A stretch of 39,536 bases of DNA from Clostridia bacterium (GTDB lineage Bacteria; Bacillota; Clostridia; Christensenellales; Aristaeellaceae), in contig JAGBBA010000020.1 of assembly GCA_017938695.1 (NCBI GenBank), positions 1 through 39,536 of the forward strand. The letters run 5' to 3'. Both the position numbers and the translations under genes were made by a program. Below, piece after piece: positions 1 to 7,177 of this stretch (positions are counted from its first letter, which is position 1; every line of letters starts with the position of its first letter). Below the pieces are notes generated by a model that had not been told where the DNA came from, made no database searches, and saw nothing but the letters and a program-made list of their open reading frames with translations.

Positions 1-615
1 TACATCATCGACCTGCAGAAGACCGTGAAGAAGATCGACGAAGCCTACGCTTTCATCCGTGATGTGGCGATGGAAGGCAAGTCCATCCTGTTCGTGGGCA
101 CCAAGAAGCAGGCCCAGGAGTCCATCGAGTCCGAGGCCAAGCGCTGCAACATGTTCTATGTGAACAACCGTTGGCTGGGCGGCATGCTGACCAACTTCCG
201 CACCATCCAGACCCGTATCAAGCGTCTGAACGAGATCGACCGCATGGAGCAGAACGGCCAGTTCGACGTGCTGCCCAAGAAGGAAGTCATCCAGCTGAAG
301 GCCGAGCGCGAAAAGCTGGAAGCCAACCTGGGCGGCATCCGCGAGATGAAGAAGCTGCCCGGTGCCCTGTTTGTGGTTGATCCCCGCAAGGAGCACATCG
401 CCGTGACCGAGGCCCGCATCCTGAACATCCCGATCGTGGGCATCGTTGACACCAACTGCGATCCCGACGAGATCGACTACGTCATCCCCGGCAACGACGA
501 CGCCATCCGCGCCGTGAAGCTGATCGCCGGCAAGATGGCCGACGCTGTGCTGGAAGGCAAGCAGGGCGAGCAGTCTGAAGTGGCCGAAGAAGCCGCCAAG
601 ACCGAAGAAGCCTAA
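1..615 (+). CDS. rpsB: 30S ribosomal protein S2, 5' truncated
   Basis: Structural protein of the small ribosomal subunit, needed to load S1-type factors and mRNA. The reading frame is open from base 1, so the N-terminal part lies outside the window; about 204 residues are present. The family signatures are visible: FVGTKKQAQ, the [12 protein letters not shown] segment and the late [14 protein letters not shown] and [24 protein letters not shown] stretches. The C-terminus is an acidic, alanine- and glutamate-rich tail typical of bacterial S2. It is followed after about 50 bases by tsf, the usual S2-EF-Ts operon. No terminator separates the two genes, so they are probably cotranscribed. Confidence 0.97.
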   Translation, partial: YIIDLQKTVKKIDEAYAFIRDVAMEGKSILFVGTKKQAQESIESEAKRCNMFYVNNRWLGGMLTNFRTIQTRIKRLNEIDRMEQNGQFDVLPKKEVIQLKAEREKLEANLGGIREMKKLPGALFVVDPRKEHIAVTEARILNIPIVGIVDTNCDPDEIDYVIPGNDDAIRAVKLIAGKMADAVLEGKQGEQSEVAEEAAKTEEA

Positions 616-666
616 TTCACAAGGCGCAAGCCTGAAACTCAACTACATCATAGGAGGTTGATTCCA

Positions 667-1596
667 ATGGCAGCTATTACTTCTGCTATGGTTAAGGAAC
701 TGCGCGAGCGCACCGCCGCTGGCATGATGGATTGCAAGAAGGCCCTGATGGCTACCGATGGCGACATGGAAAAGGCCATCGAGTGGCTGCGTGAGAAGGG
801 CCTGGCCCAGGCCGCCAAGAAGGCCAGCCGTATCGCCGCTGAAGGCGTTGTGGCCCAGTATGTCGCTCCCTGCGGCTGCACCGGCGTGATCGCTGAGATC
901 AACTGCGAGACCGACTTCGTTGCCAAGACCGATAACTTCAAGGATTTCGCCAACAACGTGGCCAAGCACATCGCTAAGGCTGATCCTGCCGATGTGGAAG
1001 CCATGCTGGAGCAGAAGTTCGTTGACGACGAGACCAAGACCATCTCCGACCTGATCAGCGACGCCACCGTTGCTATCGGCGAGAAGATCTCCGTCCGCCG
1101 TTTCGCCCGCTATAAGACCGAGGGCGTTGTGTCCACCTACATCCACATGGGCGGCAAGGTTGGCGTGCTGGTCGAAGTCGCTTGCGACGAGGCCCACAAG
1201 GACAACGAAGCCGTGAAGGAATTCGCCCACGACCTGGCCCTGCAGATCGCTGCCGCCAAGCCCGAGGCTGTCCGCCGCGAGGAAGTTGACTCCTCCAAGC
1301 TGGAGAAGGAAAAGGAAATCCTGCGCGCCCAGGCCATCAACGAAGGCAAGCCCGAGAAGATCGTGGACCGCATGGTGGAAGGCCGTATCGAGAAGTACTA
1401 CAAGGAAGTGTGCCTGATCGACCAGGCCTTTGTCAAGGACGGCGACAAGTCCATTGCCGCTTACATGGCTGAAGTTGCCAAGGCCACCGGTGCCACCCTG
1501 GACATCGTGCGTTTCACTCGCTTCGAGCGCGGCGAAGGCATCGAGAAGCGTCAGGACAACCTGGCCGAAGAAATCGCCAAGATGGCTCAGGCCTAA
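667..1596 (+). CDS. tsf: translation elongation factor Ts
   Basis: Guanine nucleotide exchange factor that recycles EF-Tu-GDP during elongation in the cytoplasm. The protein is 309 residues, normal for the family. It opens with the UBA-like N-terminal domain carrying the signature [16 protein letters not shown] (about residues 12-27), followed by the core repeat with [14 protein letters not shown] and the C-terminal dimerisation module. The start is set by AGGAGG at 652-657, nine bases before ATG 667; the in-frame TTG at 658 would leave almost no spacing and is rejected. A strong intrinsic terminator follows, ending the rpsB-tsf unit. Confidence 0.98.
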   Translation: MAAITSAMVKELRERTAAGMMDCKKALMATDGDMEKAIEWLREKGLAQAAKKASRIAAEGVVAQYVAPCGCTGVIAEINCETDFVAKTDNFKDFANNVAKHIAKADPADVEAMLEQKFVDDETKTISDLISDATVAIGEKISVRRFARYKTEGVVSTYIHMGGKVGVLVEVACDEAHKDNEAVKEFAHDLALQIAAAKPEAVRREEVDSSKLEKEKEILRAQAINEGKPEKIVDRMVEGRIEKYYKEVCLIDQAFVKDGDKSIAAYMAEVAKATGATLDIVRFTRFERGEGIEKRQDNLAEEIAKMAQA

Positions 1597-1606
1597 TGGC
1601 TTAACG

Positions 1607-1640
1607 AAAAAGGGAATCGCAGCGATGCGGTTCCCTTTTC
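1607..1640 (+). terminator. intrinsic terminator after tsf
   Basis: Ten-pair stem GGGAATCGCA (1612-1621) with TGCGGTTCCC (1626-1635), one G-U pair, GCGA tetraloop, then TTTT. A run of A precedes the stem. Confidence 0.85.
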
Positions 1641-1668
1641 CTATGGATGCGAAAAGGAGCGCAATGCG

Positions 1669-2148
1669 ATGCTGACACTCCGCCCCATGACCGCCGTCTA
1701 CCTCCTGCATGGCGACAAGATGCTGCTGCTCCACCGGGAGGGTTCCCGGGTGGCGGAGGGCAAATGGATCGGCGCGGCGGGCGGTCACATGGAGCCCCAT
1801 GAAATCGCCGATCCTACCGCTTGCGTCCTGCGTGAATTGCAGGAGGAACTGGGCCTCACCCCTGATGCCCTGGACGGCCTGACCCTGCGGTACATCACCC
1901 TGCGCAGGGCGGGGGAGGAGATACGCCAGAATTACTACTTCTTCGCCCAGCTGAAGGAAATGCAGCTTCTGACCTCCAACGAGGGTACCCTGCGCTGGTT
2001 CAGCCTGGACGAGCTGCCGGGCCTGGACATGCCCTTTTCCGCCCGGTTCATGATGGCCCACTACCTGCACACCGGCAGGCACAACGGCCATCTCTACACC
2101 GGCGTGGCTGACAGCCAAACCGTACACTTTACCGACATGGAGGGATGA
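1669..2148 (+). CDS. NUDIX hydrolase (MutT-like)
   Basis: Predicted pyrophosphohydrolase acting on a nucleoside diphosphate linked to another moiety; the substrate cannot be read from sequence. The 159-residue protein carries a NUDIX box around residues 38-62: GGHMEPHE, then RELQEELG. The spacing between the first Glu and the REL motif is two residues longer than the textbook GX5EX7REUXEEXGU, a variant I recall from Firmicute MutT-like proteins with a CVLREL core. ATG 1669 follows AAGGAG (1654-1659). It is the first of three small genes inserted between tsf and pyrH, and the next gene starts four bases after its stop. Confidence 0.85.
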   Translation: MLTLRPMTAVYLLHGDKMLLLHREGSRVAEGKWIGAAGGHMEPHEIADPTACVLRELQEELGLTPDALDGLTLRYITLRRAGEEIRQNYYFFAQLKEMQLLTSNEGTLRWFSLDELPGLDMPFSARFMMAHYLHTGRHNGHLYTGVADSQTVHFTDMEG

Positions 2149-2152
2149 CGCG

Positions 2153-2455
2153 ATGAGCATCACGGTGAACCTTTACTACACTGGCCGCAACGGCAGTGCT
2201 CGCCGTTTTGCCGAGGAAATGACGGCCTCCGGCATTGTGGATGCTGTGCGGGCCGAGGAAGGCAACGAACGCTACGAGTATTTCCTGCCCATGGATGACC
2301 CGGAAACCGTGCTGCTGATCGACCGCTGGCGCGATCAGGCCGCGCTGGACGTGCACCATAAATCCCCTATGATGGCGCAAATCGCCGCCCTGCGCGAGAA
2401 GCATCAGCTGCGCCTGCGGGTGGAACGCTACATCGACGAACCGAAGAAAGGATGA
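2153..2455 (+). CDS. ABM-domain protein (putative quinol monooxygenase family)
   Basis: Small (100 residues) protein of the dimeric alpha/beta-barrel antibiotic biosynthesis monooxygenase superfamily, related to YgiN-type quinol monooxygenases. Support is the overall length, an N-terminal beta strand (MSITVNLYYTG), a helix with RRFAEEM, the strand-turn YEYFLPMDDPETVLLIDRW and a final helix beginning HHKSP. Many members oxidise small aromatics and many have unknown function, so the reaction is not claimed. It lies four bases after the NUDIX gene and its stop codon abuts the following HD gene, so the three are likely one transcript. Confidence 0.7.
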   Translation: MSITVNLYYTGRNGSARRFAEEMTASGIVDAVRAEEGNERYEYFLPMDDPETVLLIDRWRDQAALDVHHKSPMMAQIAALREKHQLRLRVERYIDEPKKG

Positions 2456-2460
2456 TGCCC

Positions 2461-3018
2461 ATGGAACCCCGTAAGCTGCTGGAAGCCCTGCAGACCGCCG
2501 AGCGACTCAAGGACGCCACCCGCCACTGCTACACCGCCCAGGGCCGCCATGAAAGCGTGGCCGAGCACAGCTGGATGATGACGCTCATGGCCTTTTTCCT
2601 TTGGGAGGAATTCCCGGAGGCGGACATGGACAAGGTCATCCGCATGTGCATCATCCACGACCTGGGCGAGTGCTTTACCGGCGACATCCCCACCTTTGAG
2701 AAGACCCAGGCCCACGAGCAGACCGAGGAATCCCTGCTGAACGCCTGGGTGGCCTCGCTGCCCTCTTCCCACGGGGATGAAATGCTGGCCCTCTATCAGG
2801 AAATGGCGGAGCGCAAGACCATCGAGGCGAAGATCTACAAGGCCATCGACGGCCTGGAAGCCTTGATTCAACACAATATTTCCGATTTGAGCACCTGGAT
2901 CCCCAGGGAGTACGAGCTCAACATGACCTATGCCGATGACAAGGTGGCCTTTTCGGACTACCTCACTCGGCTGCGCGAGGAGATCCGGCAGGATACCATC
3001 AAAAAGCTTGCCGATTGA
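2461..3018 (+). CDS. HD-domain phosphohydrolase (YfbR/HDDC2-like 5'-nucleotidase)
   Basis: Predicted metal-dependent phosphohydrolase, most like deoxynucleoside 5'-monophosphatases of the YfbR/HDDC2 group. The HD metal-site pattern is present: H30/E35-H36 in HESVAEHSW, then the HD pair at about residues 66-67 (CIIHDLGE), and a downstream Asp in KAIDGLEAL. I place the start at ATG 2461 because AAAGGA (2447-2452) is eight bases away; upstream in-frame ATGs at 2452 and 2455 sit on or next to that site. With the NUDIX gene it forms a small nucleotide-processing cassette. Its stop codon lies inside the -35 box of the pyrH promoter. Confidence 0.8.
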   Translation: MEPRKLLEALQTAERLKDATRHCYTAQGRHESVAEHSWMMTLMAFFLWEEFPEADMDKVIRMCIIHDLGECFTGDIPTFEKTQAHEQTEESLLNAWVASLPSSHGDEMLALYQEMAERKTIEAKIYKAIDGLEALIQHNISDLSTWIPREYELNMTYADDKVAFSDYLTRLREEIRQDTIKKLAD

Positions 3019-3043
3019 CCAAACCAGGCCAATGCGCTATAAT
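3015..3043 (+). promoter_or_regulatory. sigma-A promoter of pyrH
   Basis: TTGACC (3015-3020), 17-base spacer, TATAAT (3038-3043). The -35 box overlaps the TGA of the HD gene. Transcription would begin near 3050, about 30 bases before the pyrH start. Confidence 0.85.
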
Positions 3044-3078
3044 ATTCCATAGTGTAACTTATGAAGGAGGTCTTTCCC

Positions 3079-3789
3079 ATGGCTGCCTACCAGCGTGTTC
3101 TGCTTAAGCTCTCCGGCGAGGCTCTTAAATCCGGTACCGACCTGTTCGATTTCGACAAGGTTCGTGAGACCGCTGAAATTATTCGTGAAATGCACAACCT
3201 GGGCACCGAGATCGGCGTGGTGATCGGTGCTGGCAACATCTGGCGCGGCCGTCAGGGCCCTGCCGCCAACATGGACGCCGTCACGGCTGACCAGATGGGC
3301 ATGCTGGGCACGGTGATCAACTGCCTGTGCGTGGCCGATGCCATGCGCCAGGCTGGCCTGGATGTGGTGGTCATGTCCGCTGTGGACATGAACCGCTTCT
3401 GCGAGCCCTTCAATGCCCAGGCTGCACGCCGTCATCTGGTGGAGGGCCGCATCGTGCTCTTTGCAGCCGGCAGCGGCAACCCCTTCTTCTCCACCGATAC
3501 CGCCGTGGCCCTGCGCGCCATTGAAATGCAGGTGGATGCCATCCTGATGGCCAAGAACATCGACGGCGTGTACACTGCCGATCCCAACAAGGATCCCAAC
3601 GCCACCCTCATCAAGGACATCACCTACCGCGAAGCCCTGGCCCAGAGCCTGAAGGTGATGGACGCCGCCGCCTTCGCCCTCTGCGCCGAGAACAACCTGC
3701 CCATGGTGCGTGTCTTCGGCCTGGACGATCCCAAGAACCTCATCAAAGTCCTCGAAGGCAGCGACATCGGCACCTTCGTTCACCCCTGA
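3079..3789 (+). CDS. pyrH: UMP kinase
   Basis: Phosphorylates UMP to UDP with ATP; hexameric amino acid kinase fold, cytoplasmic. The 236-residue protein shows the family landmarks: KLSGEAL (10-16), VIGAGNIWRG (48-57), the DQMGMLGTVINCL stretch and the nucleotide-binding AKNIDGVYTADPNKDP. ATG 3079 follows AAGGAGG (3064-3070) by eight bases. In most Firmicutes frr follows immediately; here there is no frr, and a hairpin array begins two bases after the stop codon. This gap is one end of the apparent inversion described in the findings. The gene has its own consensus promoter. Confidence 0.97.
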   Translation: MAAYQRVLLKLSGEALKSGTDLFDFDKVRETAEIIREMHNLGTEIGVVIGAGNIWRGRQGPAANMDAVTADQMGMLGTVINCLCVADAMRQAGLDVVVMSAVDMNRFCEPFNAQAARRHLVEGRIVLFAAGSGNPFFSTDTAVALRAIEMQVDAILMAKNIDGVYTADPNKDPNATLIKDITYREALAQSLKVMDAAAFALCAENNLPMVRVFGLDDPKNLIKVLEGSDIGTFVHP

Positions 3790-3790
3790 C

Positions 3791-3882
3791 CAGGGGCTTT
3801 GCCCCTGCCAGAGGGCTCTGCCCTCTGGACTCCCGGGAGGGGCGTTGCCCCTCCACCCCACGAAGGGCCTTCGGCCCTTTCG
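3791..3882 (+). repeat. hairpin array 1 (after pyrH)
   Basis: Four consecutive hairpins: 3791-3807 (CAGGGGC/GCCCCTG), 3808-3828 (CCAGAGGG/CCCTCTGG, followed by ACTCCC), 3836-3854 (GGAGGGGC/GCCCCTCC) and 3861-3882 (CGAAGGGCC/GGCCCTTTCG, followed by AAACCC). The array starts directly behind the pyrH stop and may double as a 3' stabiliser or terminator. It opens the 549-base gene-free stretch 3790-4338; the rest holds the elements listed next. Confidence 0.85.
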
Positions 3883-3922
3883 AAACCCATCCTGCGTAAG
3901 CATGCAGGGTGGGTTTTCTGTT

Positions 3923-3954
3923 GGGGTCACGGCGCATAACGGATGCGCCGCGAC
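3923..3954 (+). repeat. GTCACGGCGC hairpin, copy 1
   Basis: Left arm GTCACGGCGCAT (3926-3937), right arm ATGCGCCGCGAC (3943-3954), preceded by GGG. The same hairpin with compensatory changes at the loop end occurs at 11650-11678 and, reversed, at 37062-37091. Confidence 0.8.
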
Positions 3955-4033
3955 GCAGGGCAAGGAGCACCTTGGCTCCCCTTGGGGGTGAGCGATGCGA
4001 GCGTCGCCAGTGGCGACAAAGAGCGAGCTGAGC

Positions 4034-4178
4034 GAATCAACCGAAACGAGCAAACGAGCGTGAGCGAGAGTGCGATGATTGAGGTTGCGGATAGTTGTCG
4101 CCGTAGGCGACTGAGAGGGGTAGCTTCCATTGTGCAAAGGGAGGTGTCAGCCGCTTGCGGCTGACGGAGGGATTGCCT
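4034..4178 (+). repeat. degenerate intergenic repeat (MITE-like module)
   Basis: A stretch rich in GAGCGAG-type words, then a hairpin around GTCGCC/GGCGAC (about 4097-4112) and the segment GGGAGGTGTCAGCCGC with its partner GCGGCTGAC (about 4140-4165). The last part matches, in reverse, 36982-37010. No protein-like reading frame was found. Confidence 0.55.
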
Positions 4179-4219
4179 GCTGCATCTCCCGCAGCGTACC
4201 TTGTTTGCCCAGCCCACAC

Positions 4220-4258
4220 TTAATTCCGCATTCCGCAATCTGCATTCCGAATTCACTC
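4220..4258 (+). repeat. heptamer array upstream of ppk2
   Basis: Degenerate seven-base repeat reading ATTCCGC, ATTCCGC, AATCTGC, ATTCCGA on the plus strand. It ends about 20 bases before the ppk2 -35 box. It has the same sense relative to the downstream gene as the arrays before eamA, pyrK, ispG and dxr. Confidence 0.7.
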
Positions 4259-4279
4259 ATCTCCTCCCGTTTTCAGTGG

Positions 4280-4308
4280 TTGTCATTTTTTCGACAAAGG
4301 TGTATAAT
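4280..4308 (+). promoter_or_regulatory. sigma-A promoter of ppk2
   Basis: TTGTCA (4280-4285), 17-base spacer, TATAAT (4303-4308). Transcription would begin near 4315, about 24 bases before the start codon. Confidence 0.85.
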
Positions 4309-4338
4309 AAAATGACTATGATGTGAGGAGCGTTTACC

Positions 4339-5202
4339 GTGTCTGCAAAAGAGTATCGCTATGATGGTTCCCGCAAGCTTTGCCTGAAGGATGTGCCCAC
4401 CACCGCTGGCGAGCATAAAAAGGACAAGGCGGAGCTGATCGAGAAGACCGCTGAAAATATCGCCCGTGCCGCTTTGCTGCAGGAGAAGCTGTACGCAGCA
4501 GGAGAAGAGGGCCTGGTCATTGCCTTGCAGGCGCGTGATGCTGCTGGCAAGGACAGCCTGATCAAGAAGGTGTTTTCCGGGCTGAACCCTGCGGCCCTGG
4601 AGGTCAATTCCTTCAAGGCCCCCAACTCCACCGAGCTGAGCCACGACTATCTGTGGCGCATCAATCAGGCCCTGCCGCCCCGCGGCAAAATCGGCCTGTT
4701 CAACCGCTCCCACTATGAGGATGTGCTGGCCGTGCGTGTGCACCATCTGGAGAAAAATTATCGCCTGGCCAAGCGGTGCGTGACGGAGGATTTCTTTGAC
4801 CGCCGTTTCCGCCAGCTGCGGCACTGGGAGGAGTACCTGTACGAGAACGGCCTGCGCATGGTGAAGATTTTCCTCAACGTGAGCCGCGACGAGCAGCGTC
4901 GCCGCTTCCTGGACCGCCTGGAGCTGGAAGAGAAGCACTGGAAGCTTTCCACCTCCGACATGAAGGAGCGCGCCCTGTGGGCCGAGTATGATGCGGCGTA
5001 TGAGGATTGCATCAACCAAACGGCCACGCCGGAATGCCCCTGGTATGTGCTGCCGGCGGACAACAAGTGGTACACCCGCTACCTGATGAGCGAGATCCTG
5101 GTGGATATCCTGGAAGAGATGGATCCTCAGTTCCCGCCGCTGGATCCTGCCGAGGCAGCGAAGATCCCTCAGATCATGGTGGAACTGGAAATGGATGATT
5201 AG
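4339..5202 (+). CDS. ppk2: polyphosphate kinase 2 family protein
   Basis: Transfers phosphate between inorganic polyphosphate and nucleotides (AMP/ADP/GDP classes exist; the class is not decided here). The 287-residue protein is of normal single-domain length. It contains the Walker A-type loop QARDAAGKDS (64-73), the Walker B region GLFNRSHYEDVL (119-130), and the lid region with basic residues RDEQRRRFLDRL. The start is GTG 4339, set by GAGGAG (4325-4330) with eight bases of spacing. It is a single-gene transcript: strong promoter upstream, strong terminator downstream. A Ppx-type polyphosphatase lies at 28023-28931, so both synthesis/use and hydrolysis of polyphosphate are encoded here. 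Confidence 0.92.
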   Translation: MSAKEYRYDGSRKLCLKDVPTTAGEHKKDKAELIEKTAENIARAALLQEKLYAAGEEGLVIALQARDAAGKDSLIKKVFSGLNPAALEVNSFKAPNSTELSHDYLWRINQALPPRGKIGLFNRSHYEDVLAVRVHHLEKNYRLAKRCVTEDFFDRRFRQLRHWEEYLYENGLRMVKIFLNVSRDEQRRRFLDRLELEEKHWKLSTSDMKERALWAEYDAAYEDCINQTATPECPWYVLPADNKWYTRYLMSEILVDILEEMDPQFPPLDPAEAAKIPQIMVELEMDD

Positions 5203-5217
5203 AAACCAGATGTGACA

Positions 5218-5254
5218 AAGAGGACGGCAAAAAGCATGTGCCGTCCTCTTTTTT
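5218..5254 (+). terminator. intrinsic terminator after ppk2
   Basis: Twelve-pair stem AAGAGGACGGCA (5218-5229) with TGCCGTCCTCTT (5239-5250), nine-base loop, T-run through 5254. Confidence 0.95.
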
Positions 5255-5338
5255 AATATATTTGTAACGAATAGACGTTTTTGCCCCATATTATACAAAA
5301 TGAAGGAAAAGTTTCATATACTTTCATTTTGAACGATG

Positions 5339-5352
5339 TGATAACGTTACCA
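5339..5352. promoter_or_regulatory. cre-like operator 1
   Basis: TGATAACGTTACCA matches 13 of 14 positions of the catabolite-response consensus TGWAARCGYTWNCW. It lies 62 bases (centre to centre, about six helical turns) upstream of the second site. It could bind CcpA or another LacI-family regulator. Confidence 0.6.
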
Positions 5353-5399
5353 ATTGCATAAAAACATTGTAAAAACATGAAAAACTTGCAGGAAAAGTA

Positions 5400-5428
5400 T
5401 TGACAACGTTTTCGAAGTCTGCTATGAT
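5400..5428 (+). promoter_or_regulatory. promoter of the HPr-like gene, overlapping cre-like operator 2
   Basis: TTGACA (5400-5405), 17-base spacer, TATGAT (5423-5428). The -35 box and the spacer contain TGACAACGTTTTCG (5401-5414), 12 of 14 to the cre consensus, so binding there would block RNA polymerase. Confidence 0.75.
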
Positions 5429-5434
5429 GTGCTC

Positions 5435-5512
5435 GTCAGCAGGAAAGAAAATGCTGACAAGGCAACCACCTGATGGAAAATCAGGTAAACGGGATTTGCC
5501 GCAGGAGCGGCA
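5435..5512 (+). promoter_or_regulatory. structured 5' leader of the HPr-like gene
   Basis: Three hairpins follow the transcription start: GTCAGC/GCTGAC (5435-5458), ACCTGAT/ATCAGGT (5468-5486) and TGCCGC/GCGGCA (5497-5512). In addition GGCAA (5461-5465) can pair with TTGCC (5496-5500), enclosing the second hairpin and excluding the third. No T-run follows, so if it switches it would more likely act on stability or translation. I do not recognise a known riboswitch class. Confidence 0.5.
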
Positions 5513-5542
5513 GATCAGTGTGTGACGAGAGGAGTAATGAAC

Positions 5543-5797
5543 ATGAGCGAAAAGCTGTACACCCGTGCACATATCCGCCTGAACAACCAGGCCGAAGTGA
5601 TCACCTTCATCCAGGATCTGTGCAAGTTTGAAGATACGTTCTCCATTGAAAATGCCGCTGGCAACCACCGCGTGGACGCCAAGTCCGTGATCGGTGTGAT
5701 GTACACCATGCTGGATTTCCCGGACGAAATGTATCTGGTGAACGACACCCACAACGGCGTGGTTCCTTCCTTCGTGGACGCTTACCGCGTGCTGTAA
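5543..5797 (+). CDS. HPr/Crh-like protein lacking the PTS histidine
   Basis: Eighty-four residues with the size and strand-helix order of HPr. The segment HRVDAKSVIGVM (42-53) aligns with the HPr/Crh regulatory region KSIMGVM, so S48 corresponds to Ser46, the HPr kinase target. The catalytic loop of HPr (GIHARPA, His15) is replaced by LNNQAEV around residues 13-19; no His is available there. That combination is what defines Crh in Bacillus, a CcpA corepressor that does not transfer phosphate, but many clostridial HPr-fold proteins of this kind are uncharacterised. ATG 5543 is eight bases from GGAG (5531-5534); ATG 5537 would be too close. The gene stands alone between its own promoter and terminator. 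Confidence 0.75.
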   Translation: MSEKLYTRAHIRLNNQAEVITFIQDLCKFEDTFSIENAAGNHRVDAKSVIGVMYTMLDFPDEMYLVNDTHNGVVPSFVDAYRVL

Positions 5798-5806
5798 GGA
5801 TGCAAC

Positions 5807-5840
5807 AAGAAAAAGACCTCCATTAGGAGGTCTTTTTCTT
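5807..5840. terminator. bidirectional terminator between convergent genes
   Basis: Fourteen-pair perfect inverted repeat AAGAAAAAGACCTC (5807-5820) and GAGGTCTTTTTCTT (5827-5840), six-base loop. The flanking A and T runs give a terminator in both directions; its right end meets the stop codon of the minus-strand phosphatase gene. Confidence 0.92.
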
Positions 5841-6405
5841 ATGCCAGCACATCGATGGACTGAATGTCCGTGCACTGCATGCCGTCAAAGGTGAAGCGCA
5901 CCACCCAGGGCATCAGGCGGCGGATGCGGTTGAAGCCGTCAAAGCCGAAGGAGGGGTCGTAATGGTGGATAATGGTGCTCAGGGCTGTGCCGTGGCTGCC
6001 GATGACCACCGTCTGCCCGGCATGCTGCTGCAGCACATGGTGCAGCGCAGCCACGTTGCGCTGCTGCACTTCGCGCAGGGATTCGCCGCCGGGAAGCTTG
6101 TAGTCAAAATCGGCCCACTGGGCCTGGCAGTAGCTGTTGAAATCCGCGATCCACTCACCGGTGATGCACCGCTCCCGGAAATCGCTGACCTCCTGCACGG
6201 CGAGGCCGCGCTGATCCGCCACGGGCTGTACGGTGTCCACAGCGCGCTTGTAAGGGCTGGACAGCACCGCGTCCACCGGCACATCGGCCAGCAGATCCCG
6301 CACCAGCAGGCGGTCTTGCAGGCCCTTGGGAGTCAGCTCGCGGGTCAGGTCGTCATGGTTGTCAAAGTTGGGCTGGGCGTGGCGCACAAAGTAGACGGTG
6401 GTCAT
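5839..6405 (-). CDS. histidine phosphatase family protein
   Basis: Phosphoglycerate mutase-like phosphatase using a phosphohistidine intermediate. The 188-residue protein starts MTTVYFVRHAQ with the catalytic RHA (8-10), has SSPYKRA (49-55), an acidic ERCITGEW stretch and the second histidine in GSHGTAL (H138). The physiological substrate is unknown; relatives act on phosphosugars, nucleotides or cobalamin intermediates. The start at 6405 overlaps the stop of the upstream acetyltransferase by four bases (ATGA), implying translational coupling. An upstream extension to 6450 would begin inside the acetyltransferase and lacks family similarity. Confidence 0.88.
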   Translation of the reverse strand: MTTVYFVRHAQPNFDNHDDLTRELTPKGLQDRLLVRDLLADVPVDAVLSSPYKRAVDTVQPVADQRGLAVQEVSDFRERCITGEWIADFNSYCQAQWADFDYKLPGGESLREVQQRNVAALHHVLQQHAGQTVVIGSHGTALSTIIHHYDPSFGFDGFNRIRRLMPWVVRFTFDGMQCTDIQSIDVLA

Positions 6406-6956
6406 GCGTTGCGCTCCTCGGCCAGCAGGGCGTAGTAGCAGGCATCGCAAATGCCCTGGTTGTTCCAGTCAGACTGGCGCAACGTGCCTTCGTACTTCAT
6501 GCCGCATTTCTTCATCACGCCGCCGGAGTGAGGATTCCTCGGTTCATGCCTTGCTTCAATGCGGTTCATGCCCACTTCATCAAACAGGAAGTCCATCACG
6601 GCCTGCAGGGCTTCGGTCATGATGCCCTGGTGCCACCACTTGCGGCCCATAGCATAGCCCACATGCGCCTTGGATGCCCGGTCGTCATGCTCCACCACAG
6701 CAATGCTGCCGATGGGCTGCCCCAGGTCCTTGAGCACAATGGCCCACTGGTAATAGTCAGGCTTCTCGTACTCCGGGCACCACTGGGAAAGCACCCAGCG
6801 GCTTGCCTCCACACTGCTGTGGGTGGGCCACATGAGGTACTTGGTCACTTCCGGATCGCTGGCCCAGTTGTCATACATGGCCTGGGCATCCTCCATCGTA
6901 AACCGCCGCAAAATCAGCCTATTGGTTTCAATGGTACACGTTCCCTTATGCTGCAC
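6402..6956 (-). CDS. GNAT family N-acetyltransferase (RimJ/RimL-like)
   Basis: Acetyl-CoA-dependent acetyltransferase of the RimJ/RimL type, which modify N-terminal amines of proteins or small amines; target unknown. Typical features are the opening IETNRLILRRFTMEDAQAMY, the strand GSIAVVEHD, the acetyl-CoA region MGRKWWHQGIMTEALQAV and the conserved KCGMKYEGTLRQ near the C-terminus. I place the start at GTG 6956 because GGGAGG (6969-6964) precedes it by seven bases; no ATG is as well positioned. It is coupled to the histidine phosphatase gene. Confidence 0.85.
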   Translation of the reverse strand: MQHKGTCTIETNRLILRRFTMEDAQAMYDNWASDPEVTKYLMWPTHSSVEASRWVLSQWCPEYEKPDYYQWAIVLKDLGQPIGSIAVVEHDDRASKAHVGYAMGRKWWHQGIMTEALQAVMDFLFDEVGMNRIEARHEPRNPHSGGVMKKCGMKYEGTLRQSDWNNQGICDACYYALLAEERNA

Positions 6957-7029
6957 AGAAACACCTCCCAATCAGTAAGAAAAATGCGACCTTCTATGCG
7001 AAAGTCGCCGCTTTTTCGGGGTGGCGCGG

Positions 7030-7078
7030 GGAAGGTCAAGCTGCGCCGCCAGTGGCGGATGCAGCAGCTTGGCCTTCC
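7030..7078. repeat. long imperfect stem-loop between ftsY and the acetyltransferase
   Basis: GGAAGGTCAAGCTGC (7030-7044) pairs with GCAGCTTGGCCTTCC (7064-7078); inside is a second hairpin CCGCC/GGCGG (7046-7058). A separate palindrome GGCTTTTTCT/AGAAAAAGCC lies at 7141-7161, close to the ftsY stop, but lacks a T-run on the minus strand. Together they fill most of the spacer 6957-7177. Confidence 0.6.
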
Positions 7079-7177
7079 AATGAGGCACAGAGTCCAGCCG
7101 GCTTATGCTGGATGGACGACAATGCCGAATTGAGGGGTAGGGCTTTTTCTCAGAAAAAGCCGCCCTCCCGAGTCACA

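Noticed and set aside
5435-5512. c-di-GMP or ZTP riboswitch, suggested by the nearby GGDEF genes and the GCCGC hairpin
   Set aside because: The conserved cores of those classes are not present; only the general switch-like shape remains.
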